DNA from: JAXGPP01 sp964436865 | GTDB lineage: Bacteria > Planctomycetota > Planctomycetia > Pirellulales > Thermoguttaceae | Length of the DNA: 7,910 nt | Direction of reading: 5' to 3' | Assembly: GCA_964436865.1 (NCBI GenBank) | Contig: CAYTFK010000321.1 | Span: 1 to 7,910, forward strand | Part shown: positions 1-6,721 of the stretch, in pieces | How the letters are laid out: each line of letters opens with the position of its first letter | Position numbering within the stretch: the stretch's first letter is position 1 | Program-made: the position numbers and the translations under genes | The notes under the pieces: generated by a model | What the model was told of the DNA's origin: nothing | The model's input: the letters and a program-made list of their open reading frames with translations, nothing else | The model's database searches: none

Positions 1-1
1 G

Positions 2-541
2 GAGATCGAGATCGCCCTGGTCCTGTCGGACCGCTGCGACGCGCGGTGTTTTCCCGGCGGATACCTGGTGTTCTTTCGTGGATTGCTCGAGTTTCCTAAG
101 AACGAAGCGGCCTTGATCGGCATGGTGGGACATGAGCTTGCGCACCTGGATCGGGGGCACCAGACGCGGCGGATCCAGCAGATGAAGCTCGCCGAGCGGA
201 CTTTTTCGGGACGGAGCGGCGCGATGACGCCGGAGAAGTTCTTCACACTCGGCGGGGTGATGATGCGCGGGCTGCTGCGGCCTTTCCGGCCCGACTACGA
301 GCGCGAGGCCGACCTGGACGGCGCGCGGTGGTCGTACGAGGCGGGTTACGATTGCCGCGAGATGGCCAGGCTCTTCCTGCAGCACGAACGGCGCAAGGCC
401 GGCCGTGATCTGGCGATCCCCGAGTTCTTTCGCAGCCATCCTACGGGTGCCGATCGGCACCAGGCGATCATGAAGGAGTACGAGCGCCTGCAAAGGGAGA
501 ACCCGAGGGACGATCTCGTCAAGGGCGAAATCCGAAATTGA
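2..541 (+). CDS. M48-family zinc metallopeptidase, 3' part (5' end outside window)
   Basis: This is the C-terminal 179 residues of a zinc-dependent endopeptidase related to the M48 family (Ste24/HtpX/Oma1-like, often involved in envelope or membrane-protein quality control). The frame is open from base 2, so the GTG at 68 is very probably internal and the real start lies to the left. Seen directly: the zinc-binding HELAH motif at bases 131-145, and DYEREADLDG downstream, whose EREAD (bases 299-313) fits the ExxxD motif that supplies the third zinc ligand about 50 residues later. A late SHPTGADRH segment (around base 435-458) matches the usual C-terminal 'HP' region of M48 enzymes. A hydrophobic stretch near GGVMMRGLL lies between the motifs, but no clear membrane helix is visible. 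The substrate cannot be inferred. It ends 17 bp before the convergent gene at 559-981. The family call is firm; the subfamily is not. Confidence 0.88.
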   Translation, partial: EIEIALVLSDRCDARCFPGGYLVFFRGLLEFPKNEAALIGMVGHELAHLDRGHQTRRIQQMKLAERTFSGRSGAMTPEKFFTLGGVMMRGLLRPFRPDYEREADLDGARWSYEAGYDCREMARLFLQHERRKAGRDLAIPEFFRSHPTGADRHQAIMKEYERLQRENPRDDLVKGEIRN

Positions 542-558
542 CCAGGCGATCGGCGACC

Positions 559-981
559 TCAGCCGCGTTCGAGGACCACGGCGTCGGGATGAGTGATCTT
601 CAGTAGCTCGAAGACCTCGGCCATCACACCGGAGTGGAGATGCCGCATCTCGTCGTGAACCTTGCGGGCGGCGGCGTGAACGAGTTCGAGACTCTCGTGC
701 TCTGCCATCGACGACTCATCCTCGATGTCGTCGACGATCCAGGCGTTATCGCGGAATGCCTGTTCATGGCGATCGAGATGCGCTTCATGCACCTGGATCT
801 GGCGAGCGTGTTCGTCGAGCGCGGCTTCGGCTTCGCTCCATGCCGCCTTGATGGCCTGGAGCATCGCGTCGGCCTGGCGATGCTCATTCCGCCAGCGCGC
901 AATGTCCTCCAGCCAATCGCCGTGCTCCATCCTGGCCTCGCGATGTTCGGCATGCATCGCGTTCAGATCGACTTTAGACAT
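559..981 (-). CDS. Histidine-rich, helical hypothetical protein (140 aa)
   Basis: I do not recognise a named family with certainty. The protein is 140 residues, strongly charged, almost free of Pro and Gly, and predicted by eye to be nearly all helix. It contains 14 histidines (10%), many preceded or followed by Glu (EH/HE). They fall on heptad spacing: H13, H20, H34; H58, H65, H72; and H95, H102, H109, H116, giving a His stripe along each of about three helices. There is no signal peptide, so a cytoplasmic location is expected. The ATG at 979-981 is supported by a strong Shine-Dalgarno (GGAGGG, bases 992-987 on the minus strand, 5 nt spacer). It appears to be monocistronic, with its own promoter candidate at 1105-1132 and convergent to the M48 gene. 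Possible roles (inference only) are a metal-binding helical bundle or a coiled-coil scaffold. The alternative reading frames over this region give arginine- or serine-rich, unconvincing proteins. Confidence 0.85.
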   Translation of the reverse strand: MSKVDLNAMHAEHREARMEHGDWLEDIARWRNEHRQADAMLQAIKAAWSEAEAALDEHARQIQVHEAHLDRHEQAFRDNAWIVDDIEDESSMAEHESLELVHAAARKVHDEMRHLHSGVMAEVFELLKITHPDAVVLERG

Positions 982-1091
982 GGACGCCCTCCGTTGTAAG
1001 AGGAGCGATAGAGCACCAGTTCGGCAGGCGCGAAAGACCTATTCGTGCCGGGGCTGGGTTATGGGGCCAGAAACGATGAGACTCGCGATCC

Positions 1092-1104
1092 CAACCCGAA
1101 GGTG
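1092..1104 (-). repeat. 13-bp direct repeat, promoter-proximal copy
   Basis: The minus strand reads CACCTTCGGGTTG here, identical to the copy at 1134-1146. It lies immediately downstream of the TATAAT hexamer at 1105-1110, so it would cover the expected transcription start of the gene at 559-981. That position would suit an operator (inference). Confidence 0.7.
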
Positions 1105-1132
1105 ATTATAGCGCGTGCATTGGTGAAGTCGA
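1105..1132 (-). promoter_or_regulatory. Sigma70-like promoter candidate for the His-rich gene
   Basis: On the minus strand, TCGACT (1132-1127, 4/6 match to TTGACA) is followed by a 16-nt spacer and a perfect TATAAT (1110-1105). A start about 7 nt downstream would give a leader of roughly 115 nt before the ATG at 981. A perfect -10 is noticeable in this GC-rich sequence, but the -35 is only fair, so this is a candidate. Confidence 0.45.
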
Positions 1133-1133
1133 G

Positions 1134-1146
1134 CAACCCGAAGGTG
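1134..1146 (-). repeat. 13-bp direct repeat, upstream copy
   Basis: This is the second perfect copy of CACCTTCGGGTTG (minus strand), lying just upstream of the -35 candidate. It is offset 42 bp from the copy at 1092-1104, close to four turns of B-DNA, so both copies face the same side of the helix. Confidence 0.7.
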
Positions 1147-1161
1147 TGGTTCAGCCCACAC
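1144..1161. other. Perfect 6-bp hairpin
   Basis: GTGTGG and CCACAC are separated by a 6-nt loop. The hairpin overlaps the edge of the upstream 13-bp repeat and lies in the 252-bp spacer between two minus-strand genes. No U-run follows on either strand, so calling it a terminator is not justified. It may be part of the read-out of the gene ending at 1234, or a protein site. Confidence 0.4.
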
Positions 1162-1179
1162 GCCCCGTGGCGTCTGCAA

Positions 1180-1222
1180 GGCATGGCATGCAGCCGCAGG
1201 GGCGAGGCCGGCTCTCCATGCC
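1180..1222 (-). terminator. Interrupted stem-loop downstream of the outer-membrane gene
   Basis: GGCATGG (1180-1186) pairs with CCATGCC (1216-1222), and inside it AGCCG (1192-1196) pairs with CGGCT (1209-1213). It starts 12 nt past the stop codon of the minus-strand gene ending at 1234, the usual place for a transcription end. There is no U-tract, so it could be a factor-dependent pause or an mRNA-stabilising 3' structure rather than an intrinsic terminator. Confidence 0.35.
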
Positions 1223-1233
1223 GGACGCGGCGT

Positions 1234-1985
1234 TCAGAAAGTGCTCGTCAGGCTGATCATTGCCGCGTCGGCCGGCTCGTAATCACCTTCGCCCGAAGTG
1301 TACTCGAGGCGGCGACCGAAGAGGTACCCGATCTCGATACCCGAATAACGGTTGCCCTCGTCTACCGCCGCGAGGCCAAAGCACACGCGGAGGTCGCGGT
1401 AGGTGGCGAGATCGTCTTCCATCGTCGTCCGTTCGACGGCCCAGGAGCCGCCGCCCAACTCGCCGCTGATGTAGAACTGACGCTGCTTGGGCAACTGGAA
1501 TACGACGCGTGGCCGGGGGAAGACCGCTTCGAGACGAATGCCGTCATGGGGCAGCAGAATCACTCCGACGACGGGGAGGATTTTCACGTCGCCCCGGTCC
1601 AGGTAGTCGACGCCGAAGACCAGTTGCCATGCCGGCTGAAACATCAGGAAGCCGACGGCGTGAGCCGGAAAGCGGATGCCTTCGCGGCTGCTCCCTTCGA
1701 AATCGCTGGAGGCCATCACAGAGGCGGCGACATCGAAGGCGAACGGGCCCAACTGTTCGCGGTGCTGGTAGGCGACGCTGAAGTCGTAGAGCCGCGGCGG
1801 CATGTCGGTGCGGACCGGGCCATTGAGGAAATGGAATTCGAGCCCGAAGCCGAGCCCTTGCTTTGCACCCGGCGGCTGATAGTGGTCTGATTTGAGAGAG
1901 AACATGCCGAAGCGGTCGTCGCTGCCGAAGATCCACTCGGTGGAACTCGTTTCGTAGCGATAGCCGAGGAAATCGGGGAGCGGAT
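1234..1985 (-). CDS. Putative outer-membrane beta-barrel protein, C-terminal part (5' end in assembly gap)
   Basis: About 249 residues are visible, ending at TGA (1236-1234). The sequence alternates hydrophobic and polar residues in short strands with aromatic ends (for example GYRYETSSTEWIFGS, LGFGLEFHFLNGP, YSGIEIGYLFGRRLEY). Its last residue is Phe (SLTSTF), the signature of an outer-membrane beta-barrel recognised by BamA. The PPRLYDFSVAYQ stretch recalls uncharacterised planctomycetal barrel families such as DUF6268; that is from memory and not checked. The N-terminus and signal peptide are missing in the gap at 1986-2085. It lies downstream of, and on the same strand as, the PL14-like gene, so the two may be co-transcribed, and a link to polysaccharide handling is possible. 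A plus-strand open frame across this region is treated as spurious, since its protein is unstructured and compositionally odd. Confidence 0.75.
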
Positions 1986-2085
1986 NNNNNNNNNNNNNNN
2001 NNNNNNNNNNNNNNNNNNNNNNNNNNNNNNNNNNNNNNNNNNNNNNNNNNNNNNNNNNNNNNNNNNNNNNNNNNNNNNNNNNNNN
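1986..2085. other. Assembly gap of 100 N
   Basis: Exactly 100 undetermined bases. This is the conventional placeholder for a gap of unknown length, so the true distance and the phase between the two flanking minus-strand genes are unknown. The 3' end of the PL14-like gene and the 5' end of the barrel gene both lie in it. Confidence 0.98.
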
Positions 2086-3151
2086 CCTTGCTGGTGCCTT
2101 TCTCGGGCTGGGACATGTAGCGGTAGAGCCAGAGGGCATTGATGTTCAGATCGGGCGTGCTCCGCCAGGCAAAACCGGGGAAAGGCCTGCCGCCCGGGAT
2201 GGGCACTCCCCTTCCCTGCCGGTAATCCCACGCGATGCCCTCCTCAGACACGTAGGGTTTGAACTTGTCGAAGACCCACGTGCCGGATGAAGGAAAGCCT
2301 TTGCCGAGATAGCTGGTGACGCGGCCGTCGGCGGTGCGGCTGAGCTTCCCGCCGAGCCAGTAAGCTTGTTCGCCGTTGGTGTCGCCAACGTCGTTCATCT
2401 TGACCATCACCTCGAGGCAAATCCACTGGTCGCGAGCCACCGTGCGGGGCGGCACGCCGATCTCGAATGCGTTGCCCCAGGTCTGGCCCCGAGGCGGGCT
2501 GCCGCCCATGTGCTGCCAGTAGCTGTAGAAGTTCCAGGTGGTGAAATTGGCCGGTTCGACCTGCGTGGTCCAGCGGGTATCGCCAGCGGGACGCTCCCCT
2601 GCCCCGCCCTGCGGCCACGGCGTGGTCGGGTTGAATCCAACCAGGCCGCTGCCGTAATGGTGGTTGGGAGCATGGTCGCGGCTGAACTTCATGTAGAAGC
2701 GAAAGAAGAGCTGGTCGTGGCCATAGCCGCCGCAGTCGTTCTTCAAGCGGCGGTAGAGGTTGCCGCCGTCCATGTAGCCCTGCGTGCCTCCAGCTACCCG
2801 GGTGAGAAGGAGTGATTGCTTACCGCCGCTGCCGGGCGGCACCTCTTCGGACCTGGCCATGATCGGCTTGCCGGCCACCGATTCCCAGCGGCCGCAGATC
2901 TCGTCGAGTGAACCCTCGAAAGATTCGACGAAGACAACGTCGGGGTCGTTTTCGATGCCGATATCGCCGGGGTAGCGGGCGGCGATGCCAGCGCGGCCCT
3001 CGGCAATCGGCGGAGTCGCCTGCGGCTGGACATCGATCGCCGAGACCTGCGTAAAGGCCTGCGGCGAGTCGGCGGCGAGCGACTGAAGGCTGACGAGCAG
3101 GCCTACAACGTAAAGCGATAATGCGGCTGCCAGGACTCTTGCTCTGATCAT
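2086..3151 (-). CDS. Secreted PL14/concanavalin-like putative polysaccharide lyase, N-terminal part (3' end in assembly gap)
   Basis: 355 residues are visible. Residues 1-27 form a Sec signal peptide (two Arg, then a Leu/Val/Ala core, with likely cleavage around SLAA-D), so the enzyme is exported. Residues 70-350 resemble the jelly-roll fold of polysaccharide lyase family 14 and related secreted proteins: VVFVESFEG (72-80), HDQLFFRFYMKF (145-156), a Trp/Tyr-rich NFYSYWQHMGGSPP (207-220), DQWICLEVMVKMN (241-253) and the EQAYWLGGKL turn (261-270), ending in LNINALWLYRYMSQ before the gap. These features suggest beta-elimination of an acidic polysaccharide, but I cannot name catalytic residues or the substrate. 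An upstream in-frame GTG (3167-3169) would add six residues; I prefer the ATG at 3149-3151 because it places the signal peptide at the N-terminus. The Shine-Dalgarno is weak (CAGG). It is divergent from the heparinase-like gene at 3440. A possible alternative is a general LamG-like carbohydrate-binding protein. Confidence 0.72.
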
Positions 3152-3439
3152 CGGGGGACCTGCAAACACTTTCCAGAGTTCGGCCCGCGCTGCACGGCAA
3201 GAAGCGGGCTGGGACTATTGGATATGGCCGGGCAGTGAGCGTCAAGGATGCGCGCGGGCGGAAGACGGCCAGGAAAGCGTTGCGGGCTGTTGCTTCATCG
3301 GGTGGCGGCGGGCAGAATACGGGCGACGGTCGCGCCGCCGTCGGCAGTTGCGCTGCCCTGAATCAGAAAGCACTGGACAGAGGGATGGGCTGCCCGTTGG
3401 CAAGTCACGTTTTGCGACATATCGACAGGAGGCGACAAG
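3152..3439. other. Divergent intergenic region between two exported enzymes
   Basis: This 288-bp stretch has no convincing gene. It must hold the promoters of both the PL14-like gene (leftwards) and the heparinase-like gene (rightwards), but I find no good -10/-35 pair for either. It contains two adjacent perfect hairpins, CGACGG/CCGTCG (3324-3329 with 3338-3343) and GGCAG/CTGCC (3343-3347 with 3353-3357), and a looser GCCCGC/GCGGGC pair (3183-3188 with 3204-3209). Nothing matches a known riboswitch that I recognise. Promoters read by alternative (ECF) sigma factors would not be found by eye. Confidence 0.5.
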
Positions 3440-5602
3440 ATGCCCAGAGTATTCCTGGCGTGCGTGCTGGTGCTGGTGGGGCTGACGGCTCGCATCGGAC
3501 TTGCTGATGACCTGCCCGAATGGACGGCCAAGATCCGCGCGGACCATCCGCGGCTGTTCTTCAACGCCGATACATGGCCGGAAGTGCGGGCGCGGGCTCT
3601 GGGCGAGGAACGGGCCTGGTACGATCAGGTCAAAGGCGAGGTGGACAGGCTCCCGCTGCGGCTCGAGGGAGCCGATAGCGAACCGCGCGACCTGGGGCCG
3701 CAGGCGGCCCGAGCGGCATTCGTGTTTCTGGCGACCGAAGAGCCGCAATACCTGGAGCTTGCCAGGAAATGCCTGGAGACAAGCCTGCGGTATTACGACC
3801 AATGTTACGAACAGCGGAAGAGCGTAAATTGGTACGCCACCAGCCGCGTCCATGCCGTGCTGGCCTGGGATTGGCTCTACAATCATCTCGGTGAGCAAGA
3901 GCGGCGGGAGATCATGGGCCGCCTGGTACGGGCGATCGACCGCGTGCTCAAGGTGAAGCCGGCCATCTACCGCGAGAACATGTCGGGCTACTCGACCGGC
4001 TTCTACGGGGTGCGCAACACGTGCTGGTTCATCGGTTGCACGGCCTTCGGCACGGATATCGAAAGCGAACTGGTCAACGAGTGGCTGGTGTGGGGACACG
4101 ACGAGAATCTGCGGATGCTGGAGCATCGCCGCAAGGCGTGCGGCGACGACGGCGGCGGGGCATCATCGACGCTGGGCTACGTGCTGGGGGCGTATCCGTG
4201 GGCCGAACAGAACTTCTTCTACACGTGGCTGTCGAGCACCGGCGAGAACATCGCCCCCGACTGGCCCCAGGGGGCGTGGCTGGCCAACTACGCGATGTGG
4301 AACGCAATCCCCGCCGAGCCTTCTCCACTGGAGTTTGGTTACGGCGACACGCCGCACGAGACGAATCGCCTGCCGACGGGCGAGCTCTACACACACATGG
4401 CCAACATCCGCCATCTCTACGCGGAGCGAGCGCCGGAGGCCGCCGCGCTGGCGCGATACTTCCAGGAGACGCTGCCTCGCCAAAGATATTCCTCGAGCTG
4501 GTTCATCTACCCGTTTCTGCTTGCGCGACTGGAGCAGTCGCCGCCACCGCTGTCTCCACAGGAACTGCCCTCCGCGCGGCACTTCGAGAACATGGGGCAG
4601 GTATTCATGCGGAGCGGCACGGGGCCGGACGACACCTACGCGCTGTTTTCCTGCGGCGGCATCCTCGATCAGCACCGGCACTACGACGCCTTGAACTTCG
4701 TGATCTACCACCGCGGCTTTCTGGCCCTGGATTCGGGTACCCGGCACGATGAATTCACCAACGGCGAGCATCTGGCCAATTACTTCGCCCAGACGGTGGC
4801 CCACAACTGCGTGGTGATCCATCAGCCGGGCGAGCCGCCGGCGAGATACTGGGGCGGGCAGGTGACCGGCAATCACGGCGGGCAGCACCGGGCGCTCGGG
4901 TCGGTGGTCAAGGGCTTCCAGACCGCGCGCGACTTCGTTTACGTAGCCGGCGACGCCACGGCATGTTACCAGCACGCGGGCGAAAGACTTTCACCCCCAT
5001 TGCCGCAGAAGTGCGTCCTCGCCGCGCGGCAGATAGTTTTTGTCTTGCCGGGGCACTTCGTGATTTTCGACCGGGTGAAAACGACCGATCCGAGCTACCG
5101 CAAGGACTGGCTCTTGCACACCGCCCATGAACCACGGATCGAAGGCCGCGTGGTCCGGGCGGACCATGGCGAGGGGAGGCTTTACTGCCGAACGCTTCTG
5201 CCGGAGGATGCGACGCTGACGGCGGTCGGCGGACCGGGCAAGGAGTTCTGGGCGGCCGGCAAGAACTGGGAGATCACCGCACCGACGCTCAAGCCGGAGC
5301 ACCGGGCGATGATGGGGCAGTGGCGAGTGGAAGTCACGCCCGGCAAGCCGCAAGCCGAGGACGTGTTCCTTCACGTGATCCAGGTCGGCGACCAGAAGCT
5401 TGGCGCCATGAGTGCAGCGGAGTTGATTCGCGACGACCGCGGTTGCGGCGTGCGCGTGCAGACATCGACCGGCACATGGGAGGTGACGTTCGCGACGACG
5501 GGCGAGCCGCGCGGACGCCTGCAGCGGATCGGCGGGCAGTCGCCGCTGGACGTCATGCTGGAAAACGTCGAGGCGCAGTCGGGTATTCTGGGAGGGCGAT
5601 AG
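3440..5602 (+). CDS. Secreted heparinase II/III-like putative polysaccharide lyase
   Basis: This 720-residue exported enzyme most likely cleaves uronic-acid-containing polysaccharides by beta-elimination. Residues 1-22 are a signal peptide (cleavage after GLA-22). HPRLFF at 36-41 is the typical opening of these lyases. Residues about 60-400 fit an alpha/alpha-toroid, with a conserved-looking GDDGGGASSTLGY (235-247) at the site where the family carries a DGG...Y segment and catalytic Tyr. Residues from about 400 form the beta-sandwich half, with QHRHYD (411-416) followed by LDSGTR and NYFAQTVAHN (447-456), a very typical heparinase II/III pattern in which the His residues bind metal or line the active site. 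Length and domain order match the family. The start ATG has a perfect AGGAGG (3427-3432) with a 7-nt spacer. The exact substrate (heparin-like, alginate or other) cannot be read from the sequence. The divergent neighbour, also a putative lyase, supports a polysaccharide role. Confidence 0.86.
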   Translation: MPRVFLACVLVLVGLTARIGLADDLPEWTAKIRADHPRLFFNADTWPEVRARALGEERAWYDQVKGEVDRLPLRLEGADSEPRDLGPQAARAAFVFLATEEPQYLELARKCLETSLRYYDQCYEQRKSVNWYATSRVHAVLAWDWLYNHLGEQERREIMGRLVRAIDRVLKVKPAIYRENMSGYSTGFYGVRNTCWFIGCTAFGTDIESELVNEWLVWGHDENLRMLEHRRKACGDDGGGASSTLGYVLGAYPWAEQNFFYTWLSSTGENIAPDWPQGAWLANYAMWNAIPAEPSPLEFGYGDTPHETNRLPTGELYTHMANIRHLYAERAPEAAALARYFQETLPRQRYSSSWFIYPFLLARLEQSPPPLSPQELPSARHFENMGQVFMRSGTGPDDTYALFSCGGILDQHRHYDALNFVIYHRGFLALDSGTRHDEFTNGEHLANYFAQTVAHNCVVIHQPGEPPARYWGGQVTGNHGGQHRALGSVVKGFQTARDFVYVAGDATACYQHAGERLSPPLPQKCVLAARQIVFVLPGHFVIFDRVKTTDPSYRKDWLLHTAHEPRIEGRVVRADHGEGRLYCRTLLPEDATLTAVGGPGKEFWAAGKNWEITAPTLKPEHRAMMGQWRVEVTPGKPQAEDVFLHVIQVGDQKLGAMSAAELIRDDRGCGVRVQTSTGTWEVTFATTGEPRGRLQRIGGQSPLDVMLENVEAQSGILGGR

Positions 5603-5629
5603 GCAGAGTTCGTGTCTGCGAGGAAGAAA

Positions 5630-5659
5630 CATGTTCACGGCTGGGAGCCGTGAAACATG
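5630..5659 (-). terminator. Strong hairpin between convergent genes, likely terminator of lipA
   Basis: The arms at 5630-5642 and 5646-5659 form a 13-bp stem with one bulged base and a GGG/CCC loop. On the minus strand it begins 15 nt past the lipA stop and is followed by TTTCTTCC, so an intrinsic terminator for lipA is plausible. On the plus strand it lies 27 nt past the heparinase-like stop with no U-run, where it may still act as a 3' structure. Confidence 0.65.
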
Positions 5660-5674
5660 ACACCCGGCGGGAGA

Positions 5675-6532
5675 TCACACCATGTCGCGGGCGTGGTAGC
5701 TGGAGCGGACGAAGGGGCCGCTGGCGACTTGCTTGAAGCCCATGGAGCGGGCCGCGCGGCCGAGTTCATCAAACTCCTGGGGGTCGAGATAGCGGACCAC
5801 GGGCAGGTGGTCGAGCGAGGGGCGGAGATATTGCCCCAGGGTGAGCATCTCGCAACCGGAGGCCAGGAGATCGGCCAGCGTGTCGAGCAATTCGTCACGG
5901 GTTTCGCCAAGGCCGAGCATCAGGCCGCTCTTGGTCTTCATCTCAGGCGCGCGGGCCTTGATGCGGCGGAACATTTCCAGTGTCCAGGGATAGTTGGCCT
6001 TCCGGCCGCGAACGTCGGAGAAGAGCCGCGGAACGGTCTCGGTGTTGTGGTTGTAGACGTCGGGCCGGGCGTCAACCACGGTGTCGACCGCCTCGCCGTT
6101 GCCGGCAAAGTCGCTGGGCAGGACTTCGATCGTCGCGCCGGTGGCCTCGCGCACCGCCCGGATCGAGCGGACGAAGTGCCCTGCCCCGCCGTCCGGCAGG
6201 TCGTCGCGCGTGACGCAGGTGATCACAACGTGGCGGAGGCCGAGCCGTTTGGCGGCTTCGGCCAGCCGCTGGGGTTCGGTGGGATCGAGCGGACGGGTCT
6301 TTCCTTTAGCCACGTGGCAGAAGCCGCAGCGCCGCGTACAGACGTCGCCCATGATCATGAACGTGGCGGTCTTCTGGGCGTAGCATTCCATGCGGTTGGG
6401 GCACCGCGCGTGGTCGCAGACGGTCTCCAGACGCAGCTCGTCGATGAGCCGGGCGGTGAAATGGTTGGCGTTCCCCTTGGGGACGTTGCGTTTCAGCCAA
6501 CGGGGGAGCTGTTGCGGAGGCGAATCGGGCAT
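5675..6532 (-). CDS. lipA: Lipoyl synthase
   Basis: This radical SAM enzyme inserts two sulfur atoms into the octanoyl group on carrier proteins (GcvH and the E2 subunits of 2-oxoacid dehydrogenases) to make lipoyl cofactor. The 285-residue sequence has all hallmarks. Cys39, Cys44 and Cys50 (CDHARCPNRMEC) bind the auxiliary [4Fe-4S] cluster that supplies sulfur. Cys65, Cys69 and Cys72 (CTRRCGFC) form the radical SAM CxxxCxxC site. The C-terminal RSSYH (276-280) contains the conserved Ser that ligates the auxiliary cluster. LPSDF and NHNTETVPRL are typical internal LipA motifs. It acts in the cytoplasm. The length is slightly short but within the family range. The ATG at 6532 has no obvious Shine-Dalgarno. 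The usual partner lipB is not adjacent in this window, and the gene is divergent from smpB. Confidence 0.97.
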   Translation of the reverse strand: MPDSPPQQLPRWLKRNVPKGNANHFTARLIDELRLETVCDHARCPNRMECYAQKTATFMIMGDVCTRRCGFCHVAKGKTRPLDPTEPQRLAEAAKRLGLRHVVITCVTRDDLPDGGAGHFVRSIRAVREATGATIEVLPSDFAGNGEAVDTVVDARPDVYNHNTETVPRLFSDVRGRKANYPWTLEMFRRIKARAPEMKTKSGLMLGLGETRDELLDTLADLLASGCEMLTLGQYLRPSLDHLPVVRYLDPQEFDELGRAARSMGFKQVASGPFVRSSYHARDMV

Positions 6533-6588
6533 CCGAGTCGAGCAGCGTCTATGATGATTGAGTAGTCGGCGAAAGCGGGTGAGATTCC

Positions 6589-6594
6589 ATTGTA
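6589..6594 (-). promoter_or_regulatory. Possible -10 element for lipA
   Basis: The minus strand reads TACAAT (5/6 of TATAAT) 56 nt upstream of the lipA ATG, which would give a leader of about 50 nt. No good -35 is present at 16-19 bp spacing (the best options are CTGTTC or TTCTGT), so this is a weak candidate. The rest of the 6533-6733 lipA/smpB spacer shows only a small CCACC/GGTGG hairpin (6673-6687) and no gene. Confidence 0.3.
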
Positions 6595-6699
6595 GAACGT
6601 TTCGTCCGGCGGAACAGAAATTCGCGGAGCACGATCGGTGCGGCTACGCCAGAGGCGTTCGGCGACAAAACCCCACCCGACAGGTGGTCAAGCCGCTTG

Positions 6700-6708
6700 A
6701 GGGTGATC
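6700..6708 (+). repeat. AGGGTGATC direct repeat, upstream copy
   Basis: This 9-bp sequence recurs at 6725-6733, directly before the smpB ATG. The upstream copy contains a GTG (6703) that opens a six-codon frame closing at TAA 6721-6723, just before smpB. A leader peptide is possible but unsupported, and a chance duplication is just as likely. Confidence 0.4.
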
Positions 6709-6721
6709 GCCGCGAAATGGT

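Noticed and set aside
1045..1890. 281-codon open frame on the plus strand opposite the barrel gene
   Set aside because: The minus-strand frame gives a coherent beta-strand pattern with a terminal Phe, while this one is unstructured. Long antisense frames are expected at this GC content.
3397..3425. TTGGCA with TATCGA as a promoter for the heparinase-like gene
   Set aside because: The -35 is good, but the -10 is poor, and transcription would begin inside the Shine-Dalgarno AGGAGG, leaving no usable ribosome-binding site.
3242..4126. 294-codon minus-strand frame over the start of the heparinase-like gene
   Set aside because: It has no recognisable domain and overlaps a gene with a perfect Shine-Dalgarno, a signal peptide and family motifs on the other strand.
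4163..4975. 270-codon minus-strand frame inside the heparinase-like gene
   Set aside because: It is antisense to the conserved lyase core and shows no domain of its own.
6550..6555. TATGAT as a plus-strand -10 for smpB
   Set aside because: There is no -35 at a suitable distance (the position falls in the lipA start codon region), and the leader would be about 180 nt.
5657..6565. 302-codon plus-strand frame covering all of lipA
   Set aside because: The minus strand encodes a complete lipoyl synthase with every cluster-binding cysteine. The plus frame is its GC-driven antisense shadow.
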